The notes: generated by a model not told the origin, from the letters alone. Counted from the first letter of the stretch, positions 32,848-42,674 are shown. The stretch: 42,808 nt of DNA from Myxococcota bacterium (GCA_028284955.1 JANQQS010000092.1:1-42808), one strand, 5' to 3'. Numbers and translations are program-made.

Positions 32848-33999
32848 TCAGATGCAGATAGGGGTGACGTCGAGTCCTGCGTCGTTCGCGTGCAACACGA
32901 GTACGCTGCTGCCCCTGCCCGGCAGCAAGGCAACTTGCTCTGCCGCGGTTTCACTGACGCGGACCACCGAAGAGATCGATTCGTCGCGCAGCACACCGGT
33001 CCAAACGCCATCATTGTCTGCCCAGGCAACCCACAGGCGGGTATCGATGTGGGTTGATGTGATGACACGCAGGTCGTCGAAATCTTGCGCGACCACCGCC
33101 GGCGCGCCATCTATTTCTCCCGCTTCGTTGAGTCGTTGAAAACGCAGCGACGAGCCCTCCGACAGCACCAGGCCGAGGGATGGTGGTGGGACAATGTCTC
33201 CCGTAGTTTCTGCAAATGACGTGGTCGTTGGCTGAGGGGCTCCGTCCGAAGAAAAACGTTCGAGTTCGAGGGTGTTGCGACGAGACAAAACGAGCCACCC
33301 ATCGGTCGATGGACGTAGACGCTGAATCACGGGCGGCTCTGAAGGACCATCCACTCGCTCGACACGAAGCTGCTGGCCATTCAGGTCAAAGCGCGAAAAG
33401 ACGATGGACGAATCGCACCGATGAGCCACGCCCAGTTCGCCGTGACCGCGTGCAACTTGGGGCTCGAAGCAACCAAAGCGGCTAGGGTCTGAAGTGGCGT
33501 CGAACTGGCCCCATTCCATAGGCCCCGCCCATGGCATCTCGCCCAGATACACGCGCCAAGTCCCCGCAAAAGCATGGTTTTGCACCGCTAGCCAAACTTC
33601 ATTGTCTCCCGATGCGATGCGGGGCGTTCCGGACCACATGAGCGAGCCGACGCCTACCGGCGCTCCCGTAGATGTCCCCGTTTCGTCGAGCTGTACGACG
33701 AACGCTTGCGCTGCATCGCGATAGGCCACGCCACGGGTTGCGTCGTCGGTCACGCCTCCAAGCACGATGCCTGGACCGTCGGCGATTCTCTTCGAATCCC
33801 CGCAAAGTGCGGCTACGTTTCCTGATCCATCGCCGATCGGGCTGGATTCATCGAAGCTGCGCAGCACGTCGCCATCGACACTGACGCAGCCCCCGGCAAC
33901 GATGCTCAAGCCAACGAACAGGCTCGCGAGACCACACGAGCTCGAAACCCGAGGCGTAGATTGTTCTTTTTCGGGGCGCTGCACGCGGCACAGATTCAT
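32848..33999 (-). CDS. Hypothetical lipoprotein with repeated beta segments
   Basis: A 383-residue lipoprotein. A basic N-terminus and hydrophobic stretch end in the lipobox IVAGGC, with Cys38 as the lipid site. The mature part is rich in Gly, Ser and Asp and has recurring patterns such as GTPRIASGDNEVWLAV, QVARGHGELGVAH and RPSTDGWLVLSR that suggest a beta-propeller, but no named family is recognised. The ATG at 33999 has GGAG six bases upstream and is chosen over an in-frame TTG at 34011. It is divergent from the ECF sigma gene, with 168 bp between. Confidence 0.75.
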   Translation of the reverse strand: MNLCRVQRPEKEQSTPRVSSSCGLASLFVGLSIVAGGCVSVDGDVLRSFDESSPIGDGSGNVAALCGDSKRIADGPGIVLGGVTDDATRGVAYRDAAQAFVVQLDETGTSTGAPVGVGSLMWSGTPRIASGDNEVWLAVQNHAFAGTWRVYLGEMPWAGPMEWGQFDATSDPSRFGCFEPQVARGHGELGVAHRCDSSIVFSRFDLNGQQLRVERVDGPSEPPVIQRLRPSTDGWLVLSRRNTLELERFSSDGAPQPTTTSFAETTGDIVPPPSLGLVLSEGSSLRFQRLNEAGEIDGAPAVVAQDFDDLRVITSTHIDTRLWVAWADNDGVWTGVLRDESISSVVRVSETAAEQVALLPGRGSSVLVLHANDAGLDVTPICI

Positions 34000-34167
34000 G
34001 TGCGACTCCAATCCAGATTAACCCTCTGAGCCCAACGTCGTCAAAACAGAGTTCGGTCAAACGGACCTCACAAAACCTCGTTCCACGTGTTTCGTCGTAC
34101 AGGTCTGCTGAATCACATTCTGTTTGAGCCATTTTGTCGCACTCGTGGCAAAAAGACATGAGGGATC

Positions 34168-34761
34168 ATGACTGCGCTCGAACATCTCGTGATGACCATG
34201 TCTGCGAGACCTCATTTGCGTCTCGTGACCGAGGAACACGTCGATGAACATTCCCATGGCGACCTAGGGCAAGAGCCAGATCTTGAAGGGTTGTATCGTC
34301 GCTATGCGCCGTACGTGGCCACGATCGCGTTTCGTATAACCGGTCGGGACAACGATGTGGACGACCTCGTGAGCGAGACCTTTGTCGAGGCGATTCGGTC
34401 CTGGCATAAGCTCGATCGAACCCGTTCGCTCAAGGGGTGGCTCGCTACGGTGGTCACGCGCGCCGCCCTCAAGCGCCTGCGCCGTCGTCGTTTGCGCCGC
34501 CGGCTCGGTCTCGAATACGGCGAAGCCTACGAACATGTTGCGAGCCCGGACGCGAGCCCGGAACACCGAGCGCTCCTGTCCGCGGTGTATGCAACGCTTG
34601 GCAAGCTTCCTCCGGAAGCGAGGGTTGCGTGGACGCTGCGCTACATTGATGGAGAACAAATCGAAACCATCGCGCTCCGATTGGAGATGTCCCCCGCCAC
34701 GGTGAAGCGACGAATCGCTTCTGCGCGCGCTCGACTGGAGAAAGAGTTCTCCGATGACTGA
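34168..34761 (+). CDS. ECF-type RNA polymerase sigma factor
   Basis: A 197-residue group 4 sigma factor. Region 2 is YRRYAPYVATIAFRITG ... DVDDLVSETFVEAIRSW. The basic linker RLRRRRLRRRL precedes region 4 (LGKLPPEARVAWTLRYIDG ... MSPATVKRRIASARARL). It directs RNA polymerase to its own set of promoters. Its last eight bases overlap the FecR-like gene, the probable regulator. ATG at 34168 starts the frame; the N-terminal 35 residues are extra to the family. Confidence 0.92.
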   Translation: MTALEHLVMTMSARPHLRLVTEEHVDEHSHGDLGQEPDLEGLYRRYAPYVATIAFRITGRDNDVDDLVSETFVEAIRSWHKLDRTRSLKGWLATVVTRAALKRLRRRRLRRRLGLEYGEAYEHVASPDASPEHRALLSAVYATLGKLPPEARVAWTLRYIDGEQIETIALRLEMSPATVKRRIASARARLEKEFSDD

Positions 34762-35950
34762 CGTGGCGCGCCGGGTAGAGAAAGCACGAAGTTCCATACG
34801 GGAACCCGCGTGGGATGATCACCGAGCATCGCGGGTGCTTGCAAAAACGCAGGCTCGACTCGAACAGCAACGACGGAGAGAACGATATGGGCGTCTTGCT
34901 GCGGCAGCAGCGGTGATGGGGTTGGTGGGCGCAGGCGCGTACTGGCTCGGGAGAGCCGAAAGCCCGGCTGCGTCTCCCGTGGCGCGATCGAGTTCGCCCG
35001 CCGCGCGCAAACCGAGCGGGCGGCCTCCTCTGAAAGCGTTCCCGCTCAAGTTACATGATGGCTCTGTGGCGACTTCGCTGACCGATCAAACGCATCTGTC
35101 GGTTCATGAGGATCACAAAGCGCGAAGTCAGATCAATCTGAACTCTGGCGCCGCGCGATTCGAGGTGGTGTCCAACCCGTCCCGGCGTTTTGTGGTGGTA
35201 TCGGGAGAGGTTTCGGTAGAGGCGCTGGGCACCATTTTTGTGGTTGAACAACGACCTGACGACAGCTCGAAAAAACCAGACAATGCGCAAACGCGTGTTG
35301 AGGTAGTGGAAGGCCGTGTACAAGTACGATGGACGACCGGAGAACAGCAGTTGGCAGCGGGAGAATCTGGATGGTTCCCTCCGAGGACGCAGGCCGAACC
35401 AGGCGCACAGGCCGAACTGGGTGCACAGGCTGAACTAGGCGCACAAGCAGAGCAGGATGTCCCCCAGCGAGAGACCTCATCGCGTTCGCATTCGCAGTGG
35501 CGAGCGCTCGCCAAAGAAGGAAAATACGTTCGTGCGTACCGTGCGCTTTCGTCTTCCGGCAAGTTGGCCGTTCGCGATCGGCCGGCAGAGCTCCTTCTCG
35601 CTGCGGATGTCGCGCGGCTCAGCGGGCACCCACGAAAAGCCGTCGAGCCGCTGCAACGCATTGTGTCTGCGCATTCGTCTGACGCACGCGCGCCCCTGGC
35701 GGCGTTCACTTTGGGGCGTGTCTATCTCGAAGATCTAGGCCAGCCACGAGAGGCGGCGCAGGTGTTTGCGCGAGCTCGCCGACTTCAGCCACGAGGTTCG
35801 ATCGCTGAGGACGCCCTCGCCCGAGAGGTCGACGCGTGGTCTCGAGCAGGCCGCGACGAACTCGCAAGACAACGAGCTGAGGAGTATATCGCTCGCTACC
35901 CACATGGCGCACGGATTCATCTGGTGCGTCGTCTGGGCGGCCTCGAATGA
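34754..35950 (+). CDS. FecR-like transmembrane regulator with C-terminal TPR-like repeats
   Basis: A 398-residue protein. A basic cytoplasmic part (about 1-45), one membrane helix (LAAAAAVMGLVGAGAYWLG) and a FecR-type periplasmic domain (LHDGSVATSLTDQTHLSV, then RRFVVVSGEVSVEALGTIF and VEVVEGRVQVRW). A hexapeptide-repeat linker (35390-35455) follows, then a TPR-like helical region (about 255-395). It should transmit an envelope signal to the sigma factor at 34168. It overlaps that gene by 8 bp, and the next gene by ATGA. Confidence 0.85.
   Translation: MTDVARRVEKARSSIREPAWDDHRASRVLAKTQARLEQQRRRERYGRLAAAAAVMGLVGAGAYWLGRAESPAASPVARSSSPAARKPSGRPPLKAFPLKLHDGSVATSLTDQTHLSVHEDHKARSQINLNSGAARFEVVSNPSRRFVVVSGEVSVEALGTIFVVEQRPDDSSKKPDNAQTRVEVVEGRVQVRWTTGEQQLAAGESGWFPPRTQAEPGAQAELGAQAELGAQAEQDVPQRETSSRSHSQWRALAKEGKYVRAYRALSSSGKLAVRDRPAELLLAADVARLSGHPRKAVEPLQRIVSAHSSDARAPLAAFTLGRVYLEDLGQPREAAQVFARARRLQPRGSIAEDALAREVDAWSRAGRDELARQRAEEYIARYPHGARIHLVRRLGGLE
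35390..35455 (+). repeat. In-frame 18-bp tandem repeat in the FecR linker
   Basis: Three 18-bp units (35390-35407, 35408-35425, 35426-35443) encode QAEPGA, QAELGA and QAELGA, followed by a decayed partial fourth (QAEQD). They separate the FecR domain from the TPR-like part. Confidence 0.88.
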
Positions 35951-36951
35951 AGGGTCGGCGTCGCAGCCTGAACGTCTGCGGTACGGCTTGCTTGCTTTGG
36001 TGGTGTGCGATGGCGGCTGGGCATGCGCAAGAGCGTGCCCACCGAGAGGGAGGCCGCGCAGTCCACTCTTCAGATAGTGCAGTCCGCTTTCCGGGATGCG
36101 CCCCAGCGCTGGCTTCCGAGGTCGCTTCGCTTCTCACCATCGAGCTTGGAGAAACGATCGAGCGGATACATGGTCGCGAAGCACAAGTCAGCTTTGCCAC
36201 AGAACTTCGAGTAGAATGTACGCCATCAAACATTCGGCTGCGCGTTACGGTGAACGGCGTAGCGTTTCCTACCGAACGAGCGATGCCGCATCGGGATATC
36301 GCGCGCCGCGCGCTTGCGCGTACCGTGGCAATCTCGGCGGCGGAGCTGGTGCGTGCGGCTCGCGCGGCCGATCAACCTTCGGCGCCGGCAAACGCCCCCT
36401 CCGAACCTGAAGCCGCACCTATACCTGAACCACCACCTCCATCTCCTCATTCGTGGGCGCTTGGAATAGAGGCTTCAGGTCGTTTCGTTCTCGGTCGCTT
36501 CGACACGTTCGGTGGTCGAATCGGGGTGACCAAAGAATGGGGTGTGTTGCGCGCCGCATTGATGTTGGGCTCTGAGTACGGGGCGACGAGCACGAGCCTC
36601 GGCGATGTGCGTGGCCTGGGCGCGCACGTCGTTCCGCGCGTCTCTCTTCGTGTCCCACAACGCGGCACCGTGGCTTTTTCGGCGGGCATCGCCGCATACA
36701 TCGGGATGGCGATGCTTTCTGGGACGTCAGATATGTCCTCGGTGCAGACCGACAAGCTAGCGGGCGTCTGGTTTGCCCCGGCTGCGCGCGCCGAGCTCAT
36801 ATTCGAACCCTGGAAGAAGTTTGGTTTCCTGATTGGGATCGAGGCGGGGCACCCCGTAGTCGGCGTTCAGGGACGCGTTGACGGCACCAACGAGTCGACA
36901 TGGAGTCGGAGCTTTCTCAGCGCCTCCGTGGGTAGCTACGTCCGATTGTGA
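35947..36951 (+). CDS. Putative outer-membrane protein of the ECF/FecR operon
   Basis: A 334-residue protein with a probable signal peptide ending near AMAAGHAQ. Residues about 40-135 form a periplasmic-like domain and a Pro-rich linker follows (PSEPEAAPIPEPPPPSP). The last 170 residues alternate polar and hydrophobic residues in short strands (WALGIEASGRFVLGRFDTF, then VVPRVSLRVPQRGTVAFSAG) and end in SVGSYVRL, as expected of a small beta-barrel. No named family is assigned. The start overlaps the FecR stop (ATGA), so it is translationally coupled and probably part of the same envelope-signal module. Confidence 0.72.
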   Translation: MKGRRRSLNVCGTACLLWWCAMAAGHAQERAHREGGRAVHSSDSAVRFPGCAPALASEVASLLTIELGETIERIHGREAQVSFATELRVECTPSNIRLRVTVNGVAFPTERAMPHRDIARRALARTVAISAAELVRAARAADQPSAPANAPSEPEAAPIPEPPPPSPHSWALGIEASGRFVLGRFDTFGGRIGVTKEWGVLRAALMLGSEYGATSTSLGDVRGLGAHVVPRVSLRVPQRGTVAFSAGIAAYIGMAMLSGTSDMSSVQTDKLAGVWFAPAARAELIFEPWKKFGFLIGIEAGHPVVGVQGRVDGTNESTWSRSFLSASVGSYVRL

Positions 36952-37025
36952 ACGAGCCAAGTGTTCTCTTTCGGCTGGAAGTTTTTTGAGCCTTTCGGGC
37001 TGGGCGACGGCAGTACCGTTCGAAC

Positions 37026-39035
37026 ATGATCAGATTTATCGGTGCCTCAGTCGCCTTCGCGCTCGTGGGCGCTCCGGTCAACGCACAGACACAGCACGTG
37101 CCTGCCGAATCCGGCCGCAGCGTGCGGGACTACGGGGCCGTCGGCGATGGGTCCACCGACGACACGGATGCGCTACAAGCCGCGCTCGACGATGGTCGGG
37201 ACGAACACGCCGACTACTTTGGCCGCCCGCGCACTCTGCACCTTCCCGCAGGCACGTACTTGGTGCGCGATACCCTCCGCTGGAGAGGCTGCTGCGTGCA
37301 GCTTCAAGGCGCCGGCCGAGACAAAACCATCATCCAACTGATGGACGATTCGCCAGGATTTCGCGATACGGAGTCGCCGCGCGCCATCATCGACGTCCCC
37401 CGAGTAGAAGGCAACAAAAGCCATCGTCAGTACATCTTTGACCTCTCTCTCGACGTAGGTGAACGCAATCCTGGAGCCATCGGCCTCGACTTCATTTCGC
37501 ACAACAACGGCGCGGTAGCCCGGGTGGATATTCGCGCTGGCGAGGGTTCGGGCGTCACGGGGCTCGCATTGACTGAAGCGTGGCCCGGCCCGCTCCTCAT
37601 TCGGGACGTTCGCGTTTCCGGGTTTGATGTCGGCATTCGCATTGCACACCCAGAATATGCACCGACGTTCGAGTCTATTGCGCTAAGGCACCAGCGCACG
37701 GCGGGAATGATGATCGACGGAAGCATCGTTCCTGTTCATCAACTAGACAGCGAACAACACGCCGACATTCCCGCGGTCGTGAGCGGCGGCGCGGGCTCCC
37801 TCTTGGTTTTGCTCGATGCTTCGCTGGCTTCCGAGGGCGGTCAAGGCTCGGCGATGGTCGTCGAGGGCAGCGCTTATCTTCGCGCCATTGCGACGCAGGG
37901 GTATGCCCGAGCGGTGTTGACCGACAGGTCGACCTCGGGTTCCGCGCCGGTCGACCTATCGGATACCACCGAGATAGACGAACTCGTTGTCGGTGAACCA
38001 AGCTCCCTCTTCGACAGCCCTCGTCGCGCGCTCCATCTGCCGATCCAGCCGTCGCCTCAGTACGAAGGCGAAAACGCTTCGGACTGGGCCTATGCGGAGA
38101 CCAAATGGCCACGAGACGGCCGGGATGCAGAGCGTCTCCGCGCGGCGCTACGCTCGGGCGCGCCTATCGTCTACCTGCGCGGAGGGGCAACCAGCGTGTG
38201 GGGAGATGAAATCGAGATTCCTGCGCATGTGCGCCGCATCGTTGGATTCGGACATTGCGCAAATGGATTCGGAGACGACCCAATCGGTTTGCGATTTGTC
38301 GTCGCCGAACCTTCAGAGCATCCGGTCATCATCGAGCAGTTCGGATACGGCGTCACGGTTCACCATGCAGGTGACCGTGCGGTCGCGCTCAAGTACGGAG
38401 GGTATCGGTACCAGGCCGAGCCGAACGCAGGGGACCTCTACCTGGACGACGTGGTCACCCACGATCTGCACTTCGTTGCCGGCCAGCAGGTGTGGGCACG
38501 ACAGCTCAACACCGAGGGGGACGTCAACGTCGTCAACCACGGAGCGCAACTCTGGATTTTGGGTCAAAAGACAGAGCGTTTTGGAACGGTGATCCACACG
38601 TTGGATGGCGGCCTCAGCGAGCTCCTGGGGGGTCTTGTGTATCCGTCACGCTCGTACGACCAAAGCGACTCTTCGCTCGCCGCCTTTCTTGCGGAGGATT
38701 CAGGGCACAGCCTGGTGTTTGGCACCAGCGTGTACGTGGACCGAGGGTTTCACCCCCAACTGGTCACCGAACTACGCGGCAGCCAGCAGTTGAGCATTCC
38801 GGCGAACCCCGCCCCACGCGCGATTCCGTTGCACACGGGATATACGGAGCAGCTGGTCCAGAGGGCACGCGAAGGATCGGGCCCCCCCGCCGCCAAGAAC
38901 GCAAACGACCGACCCAATGGCGAGCGTGCAAAAGACGGCGGCTGTGGGGTCGTCAGAACAAAAGGAGCTCCCGGCCGTGCGTTGGCCGTGTTCCTTGCCG
39001 TGGCGTGCACGTTGGTGCGAAGGAGGCGTCGATGA
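37026..39035 (+). CDS. Secreted pectate-lyase-type beta-helix protein with MYXO-CTERM-like tail
   Basis: A 669-residue exported protein. A signal peptide ends near VGAPVNAQ. The start of the mature part (VRDYGAVGDGSTDDTDALQAAL) is the typical N-terminus of pectate-lyase-3/tail-spike beta-helix domains, followed by LHLPAGTYLVRDTL and VQLQGAGRDKTIIQL. Such folds bind or cleave polysaccharides. The C-terminal end has a Gly/Cys patch (DGGCGV), a hydrophobic segment (ALAVFLAVACTLV) and five Arg, like the MYXO-CTERM surface-anchoring signal. Its stop overlaps the start of the cytochrome gene. Catalytic residues were not identified, so binding rather than cleavage is possible. Confidence 0.82.
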   Translation: MIRFIGASVAFALVGAPVNAQTQHVPAESGRSVRDYGAVGDGSTDDTDALQAALDDGRDEHADYFGRPRTLHLPAGTYLVRDTLRWRGCCVQLQGAGRDKTIIQLMDDSPGFRDTESPRAIIDVPRVEGNKSHRQYIFDLSLDVGERNPGAIGLDFISHNNGAVARVDIRAGEGSGVTGLALTEAWPGPLLIRDVRVSGFDVGIRIAHPEYAPTFESIALRHQRTAGMMIDGSIVPVHQLDSEQHADIPAVVSGGAGSLLVLLDASLASEGGQGSAMVVEGSAYLRAIATQGYARAVLTDRSTSGSAPVDLSDTTEIDELVVGEPSSLFDSPRRALHLPIQPSPQYEGENASDWAYAETKWPRDGRDAERLRAALRSGAPIVYLRGGATSVWGDEIEIPAHVRRIVGFGHCANGFGDDPIGLRFVVAEPSEHPVIIEQFGYGVTVHHAGDRAVALKYGGYRYQAEPNAGDLYLDDVVTHDLHFVAGQQVWARQLNTEGDVNVVNHGAQLWILGQKTERFGTVIHTLDGGLSELLGGLVYPSRSYDQSDSSLAAFLAEDSGHSLVFGTSVYVDRGFHPQLVTELRGSQQLSIPANPAPRAIPLHTGYTEQLVQRAREGSGPPAAKNANDRPNGERAKDGGCGVVRTKGAPGRALAVFLAVACTLVRRRRR

Positions 39036-41011
39036 AGTGTACCGTAGACTGGCACTGGATCGGAGTGGCGATATCCGTCACGCTTGTTGCTTCCGGGGCG
39101 CTCGGCTGCCGAGGCGAGTCTGCGTCGGGCTTGGCCGACCGCGGCGAAGGTACGCTTGACGGGCCGCCATCCCAGTGGGCCGGGCGCCGCGGGCTAATCT
39201 CCGATGGCGTGATGGGTTGTCCCACCATCGATCCGCCGCCTTACAACAACGAAAGCGGCGTGAGCTCTTTGTCGGCGTCGTTCAATGAAGTTTGCGTTGC
39301 GTGTCACGGAGGACAAGGCCGCGGCCAAGGCACAATACCCGGAATTCCGGGCCAACTTGACTATCCATCGTTCGTTGACGTCGTGCGAACAGGCCGCCGA
39401 GGCATGCCTGCTTTCGACGCTTCCGAAATCGATGACGCGACATTGGAGGCAGACTACCGAGCGCTGCGGGGCGAAGGAGACAGCCCGGTTGCGCTCGAAC
39501 ACTTCGAGGCGCAGCCGCAGGATTGGAACGACTCGGAGATCGAAGAAAAAATGGCGAACGGCCTCGCCGCATGGCGAAAACCTGACGAGAAAGGAGCCGC
39601 CTGCGCCAACTGCCACAGCCCGGACGCCATAGATTTGGCAGTGATTGGCTACCCCAACGCAGATATCGCGCGGCGCGCCCTGCTTCATATTGCACCCAGC
39701 GACACCCGCGCAATCATCGACCTCATTCACGCGCAGCGCGTTCGATATGGAATGACGCAAGTGTGTGATCCGCTTCGCTTTCGCCCCCTGCAGCCAGGGG
39801 GCGAGCCTCTTGTCGGCGTGGACGATGTCGACATCGACGCGAAGTTTGCGCAGCAACTACACGACATGGAGCTGCTCGTCGCGCGCGGACTGGTGGATTC
39901 TAAAGAAAAAGCGATCGAGGCTCGCGACCAGTGGCTGCTGTTGAACCCGCGACTCTTGCGGACGAGCGTAACGCTACCGCGGTGGACCGAAGATCGATTT
40001 CACGGAATGGAGCACAGCAACATCAATGACTGGATTTCGTCGGTCCCCAGGCGCCCCGCGCAGAATATGAACGATGCATGGTACGCGCTCCACGATGCAT
40101 ACCTCGCAGATCCGACCGACCAAAATATGCTCGCGATCTACGATGCGGTCGATGAAATGACGGTGGCTGATGAAAGTGTCGTCGACAGTCCGTCGCGGAT
40201 TCTGTTTGACGGAAAGTATCTCTCCCTGCTTCTCACATCTCACCTCTTTCGCGAGGAGCTAAACGAGGGCAAAGGATGGTTCGAGCGGCCACCTGTCATC
40301 TACGGAACCGACTCTGGCGAGGAATACGGAACACCCAATCCGTTTTGGTGGATCGGCAATGCGACGCTTGGTGCGTCCGTGCCCTACTGCAACGGGAACT
40401 TCGGCGGCGAGGTGCGAAACTGCATGGTGTTCCCTGATGACGCCCTCGCTGAACTGCTGCCCGGACAAACGACGCGAGATGCATGGTCCGCGCTCAATCA
40501 CTCGTGGTTCATGATGGGGTGGGTTTGGGACCCGGGCATGGTGGAAACCTCCGGCAAGAACATCAACTACCTCACGGGAAAATACTGGTCGCTGCCGGGG
40601 TACGCAGAGTCGTTTTTTATCTCGAATCTGCGCGTCGCTTTGCAAGTCCTGGGCGAAGATGGCGGTCAACTCGCAAGACGCATGGGAGACGGCGAAGTCC
40701 GACCGTTGCTGAACGGGAAATACACCACGCACGCGCACACGAAGTTCACGCTTCCAGATCTCGACAACAATCCGCAGGAGGAGCTTCGACAAACCCTGTT
40801 GGTCCCCATCATGGCCAACACGTTTCGCATGTGGGCCTTCCTTATGCGGTCCGCGCTCGATGACGACGCGCGTGTGCAACAAAAGTCTGAGTTGCTTGAG
40901 CAAGTGAACGAATGGCGCGTGTTCAACCAGACCTACGATGACCGCAGCGTTGACAAAGAACTCTTTGACGGCCTTGTGCAGCGCATCGAACGCGCCGAAG
41001 AGCCAGGATGA
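39032..41011 (+). CDS. Dihaem cytochrome c lipoprotein
   Basis: A 659-residue lipoprotein. The signal peptide ends in the lipobox SGALGC (Cys26). Two haem c sites are CVACH at 88-92 and CANCH at 191-195, each in a region of 80-100 residues; the first is followed by RGMPAF, a candidate distal Met. The rest (about 220-659) is a large uncharacterised domain with many aromatic residues. The ATG at 39032 follows AAGGAGG and overlaps the previous stop (ATGA). The frame extends upstream to 38492 but that part lies inside the beta-helix gene. It should act on the outer face of a membrane, but its redox partner is unknown. Confidence 0.83.
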   Translation: MKCTVDWHWIGVAISVTLVASGALGCRGESASGLADRGEGTLDGPPSQWAGRRGLISDGVMGCPTIDPPPYNNESGVSSLSASFNEVCVACHGGQGRGQGTIPGIPGQLDYPSFVDVVRTGRRGMPAFDASEIDDATLEADYRALRGEGDSPVALEHFEAQPQDWNDSEIEEKMANGLAAWRKPDEKGAACANCHSPDAIDLAVIGYPNADIARRALLHIAPSDTRAIIDLIHAQRVRYGMTQVCDPLRFRPLQPGGEPLVGVDDVDIDAKFAQQLHDMELLVARGLVDSKEKAIEARDQWLLLNPRLLRTSVTLPRWTEDRFHGMEHSNINDWISSVPRRPAQNMNDAWYALHDAYLADPTDQNMLAIYDAVDEMTVADESVVDSPSRILFDGKYLSLLLTSHLFREELNEGKGWFERPPVIYGTDSGEEYGTPNPFWWIGNATLGASVPYCNGNFGGEVRNCMVFPDDALAELLPGQTTRDAWSALNHSWFMMGWVWDPGMVETSGKNINYLTGKYWSLPGYAESFFISNLRVALQVLGEDGGQLARRMGDGEVRPLLNGKYTTHAHTKFTLPDLDNNPQEELRQTLLVPIMANTFRMWAFLMRSALDDDARVQQKSELLEQVNEWRVFNQTYDDRSVDKELFDGLVQRIERAEEPG

Positions 41012-41027
41012 GCATGACGGAGTGTGC

Positions 41028-42674
41028 ATGAAAAGAATCGAGTGCGTCAAAGCTAGCTTGTTCATCGCTGCGGTGGGCTGCGCGGGCGAGATTTCCGAGC
41101 CGCGTGATGCGCAACATGAGTCCGCGGAAGGCGACCGCATGGGCTCAAACTCCGCGAGCCAAAACGAACTCCAGCCTGACTTGTCGCTGAGCGACAACGG
41201 GTTCATTCGTCTGGTGAATCTTGACCGAGACTCTGAAGCTATCGACTTTTGCGTCCGCGCGTCTGGTGGCGCATTCGTCGGGCCCCTCATGCAACACGGC
41301 ACGCCCATCACCCCCGGAGAGGTGCGCGAGAACGGGGTGCGATTTGGCGAGATTTCTCGATATCAAGAGCTCGAGCCTGGCGCGCTGGAAGTGCTCGTCG
41401 TTCCAGGAGACGCGGAGCAATGTCCATCCGCAGCCGACGACAGCTCGGTCGGATCCGTAGAACTTGTCGCAGGGCGCGGCGCGACGGTGATGTTGACCCG
41501 CCAAGGAGTTCGCGCCCTACAAGACCGGTTTCATATCGGAGAGCCATCGGCAGCGATACGCTTCGTCCATGCGGGTGCGGATGGACCCGCCGTTGACTTC
41601 CGTCTCGGCACGGGTGAGATTTCTGAGCCGTTTTTCTCCGCGGTGGAACCCGGAACGCTCGGTTCGGTGCGCGGCGATTCGCTCGGATACCTTCGCACCG
41701 GGCGCGCTGAGCACGCTGTGTGGAGCGTCGGGCCAACCGGCACGCTTGAAGATTTGCTTCACTTTCGGGACAGCCTTCGCACATCGAAAAGGACCTACGT
41801 TCTGATCGGCGAACCGGGCTCTTCGGAATATCCGCTGAGCATGCTTTCTTGCTCCGATCAACTCGACCTGGATCGCCGATTCGGCGGCCACGAATGCGAC
41901 GAGCTCGGCGAAGACGTCGCGGGTGTCCCCATGGCGAAAATCCGTTGGGGCCAGTTCACGCGGGATATTGACGGCGGCATCGACGTTTGTTTGCGCCGGG
42001 CCGGTCAGCCCTGGACCGAAGGCGGAGGCCTGCAAGCCAACTCCGGCGCGGCAGGCAACATTCGAAGCGGACACATCACGCGATACGTCGATGTGCCCGC
42101 GGGACGCTACGACCTCAAGGCCGTGGATGCACCCGCAGATTGCACATCGGCGGGGCGATGGGAACGCAGCGCGGTGGAGCTTTCCGCTGGCTCGTACTCC
42201 ACCGGCATCATTCACGGCATTTCGTCGTCGCTCGACGGCGCTATATTCCGCGATCGGATTGATTTCGAACGCGACCAAGCCTCTGTACGCTTCATTCACG
42301 TAGCTCCTGCGCAACCCACCATGCTCGGTGGACTGCGATATGCGAGTTCATTTTCCCCCGTCGTGTCGGATATCCACTATGGCGGCATCGGCGCCGGCAC
42401 AGGTGACGACGCCGCCCTCGGGTACGCGCGCATCGACCCCCTTTTCCTGAGCGAACTGACGGTCCGCGCCCAGTCCGATCCCGACGTCGATGTGGCGGTG
42501 CGAAGCTCGATGGTCATCAACGAAGGCGAGACCTGGACAGCATTCATCATGATGGGCCGAAAGTTCAACAGCACGGAGGAGCAGGTAAAGATTATGGCCT
42601 GCTTCGACAATGCCGTACCGAACGGCTGGCGAACGGGATGCCGCGACGCCCGCGGCGGCGTCCCCAGCGACTAG
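41028..42674 (+). CDS. DUF4397-repeat lipoprotein
   Basis: A 548-residue lipoprotein with lipobox AAVGC (Cys18). The mature part holds about four DUF4397-like beta domains, each opening with a similar strand: FIRLVNLDRDSEAIDFCV, AIRFVHAGADGPAVDFRL, KIRWGQFTRDIDGGIDVCL and SVRFIHVAPAQ. Paired Cys recur in the first and third, so disulfides are likely outside the cytoplasm. The ATG at 41028 has GGAG five to six bases upstream and lies 16 bases after the cytochrome stop. The three genes from 37026 are probably one operon; a common cell-surface role is inferred. The activity of DUF4397 is not known. Confidence 0.8.
   Translation: MKRIECVKASLFIAAVGCAGEISEPRDAQHESAEGDRMGSNSASQNELQPDLSLSDNGFIRLVNLDRDSEAIDFCVRASGGAFVGPLMQHGTPITPGEVRENGVRFGEISRYQELEPGALEVLVVPGDAEQCPSAADDSSVGSVELVAGRGATVMLTRQGVRALQDRFHIGEPSAAIRFVHAGADGPAVDFRLGTGEISEPFFSAVEPGTLGSVRGDSLGYLRTGRAEHAVWSVGPTGTLEDLLHFRDSLRTSKRTYVLIGEPGSSEYPLSMLSCSDQLDLDRRFGGHECDELGEDVAGVPMAKIRWGQFTRDIDGGIDVCLRRAGQPWTEGGGLQANSGAAGNIRSGHITRYVDVPAGRYDLKAVDAPADCTSAGRWERSAVELSAGSYSTGIIHGISSSLDGAIFRDRIDFERDQASVRFIHVAPAQPTMLGGLRYASSFSPVVSDIHYGGIGAGTGDDAALGYARIDPLFLSELTVRAQSDPDVDVAVRSSMVINEGETWTAFIMMGRKFNSTEEQVKIMACFDNAVPNGWRTGCRDARGGVPSD

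Noticed and set aside
40259-41311. 350-residue open frame on the minus strand
   Set aside because: It is antisense to the cytochrome gene and runs across the boundary into the next gene.
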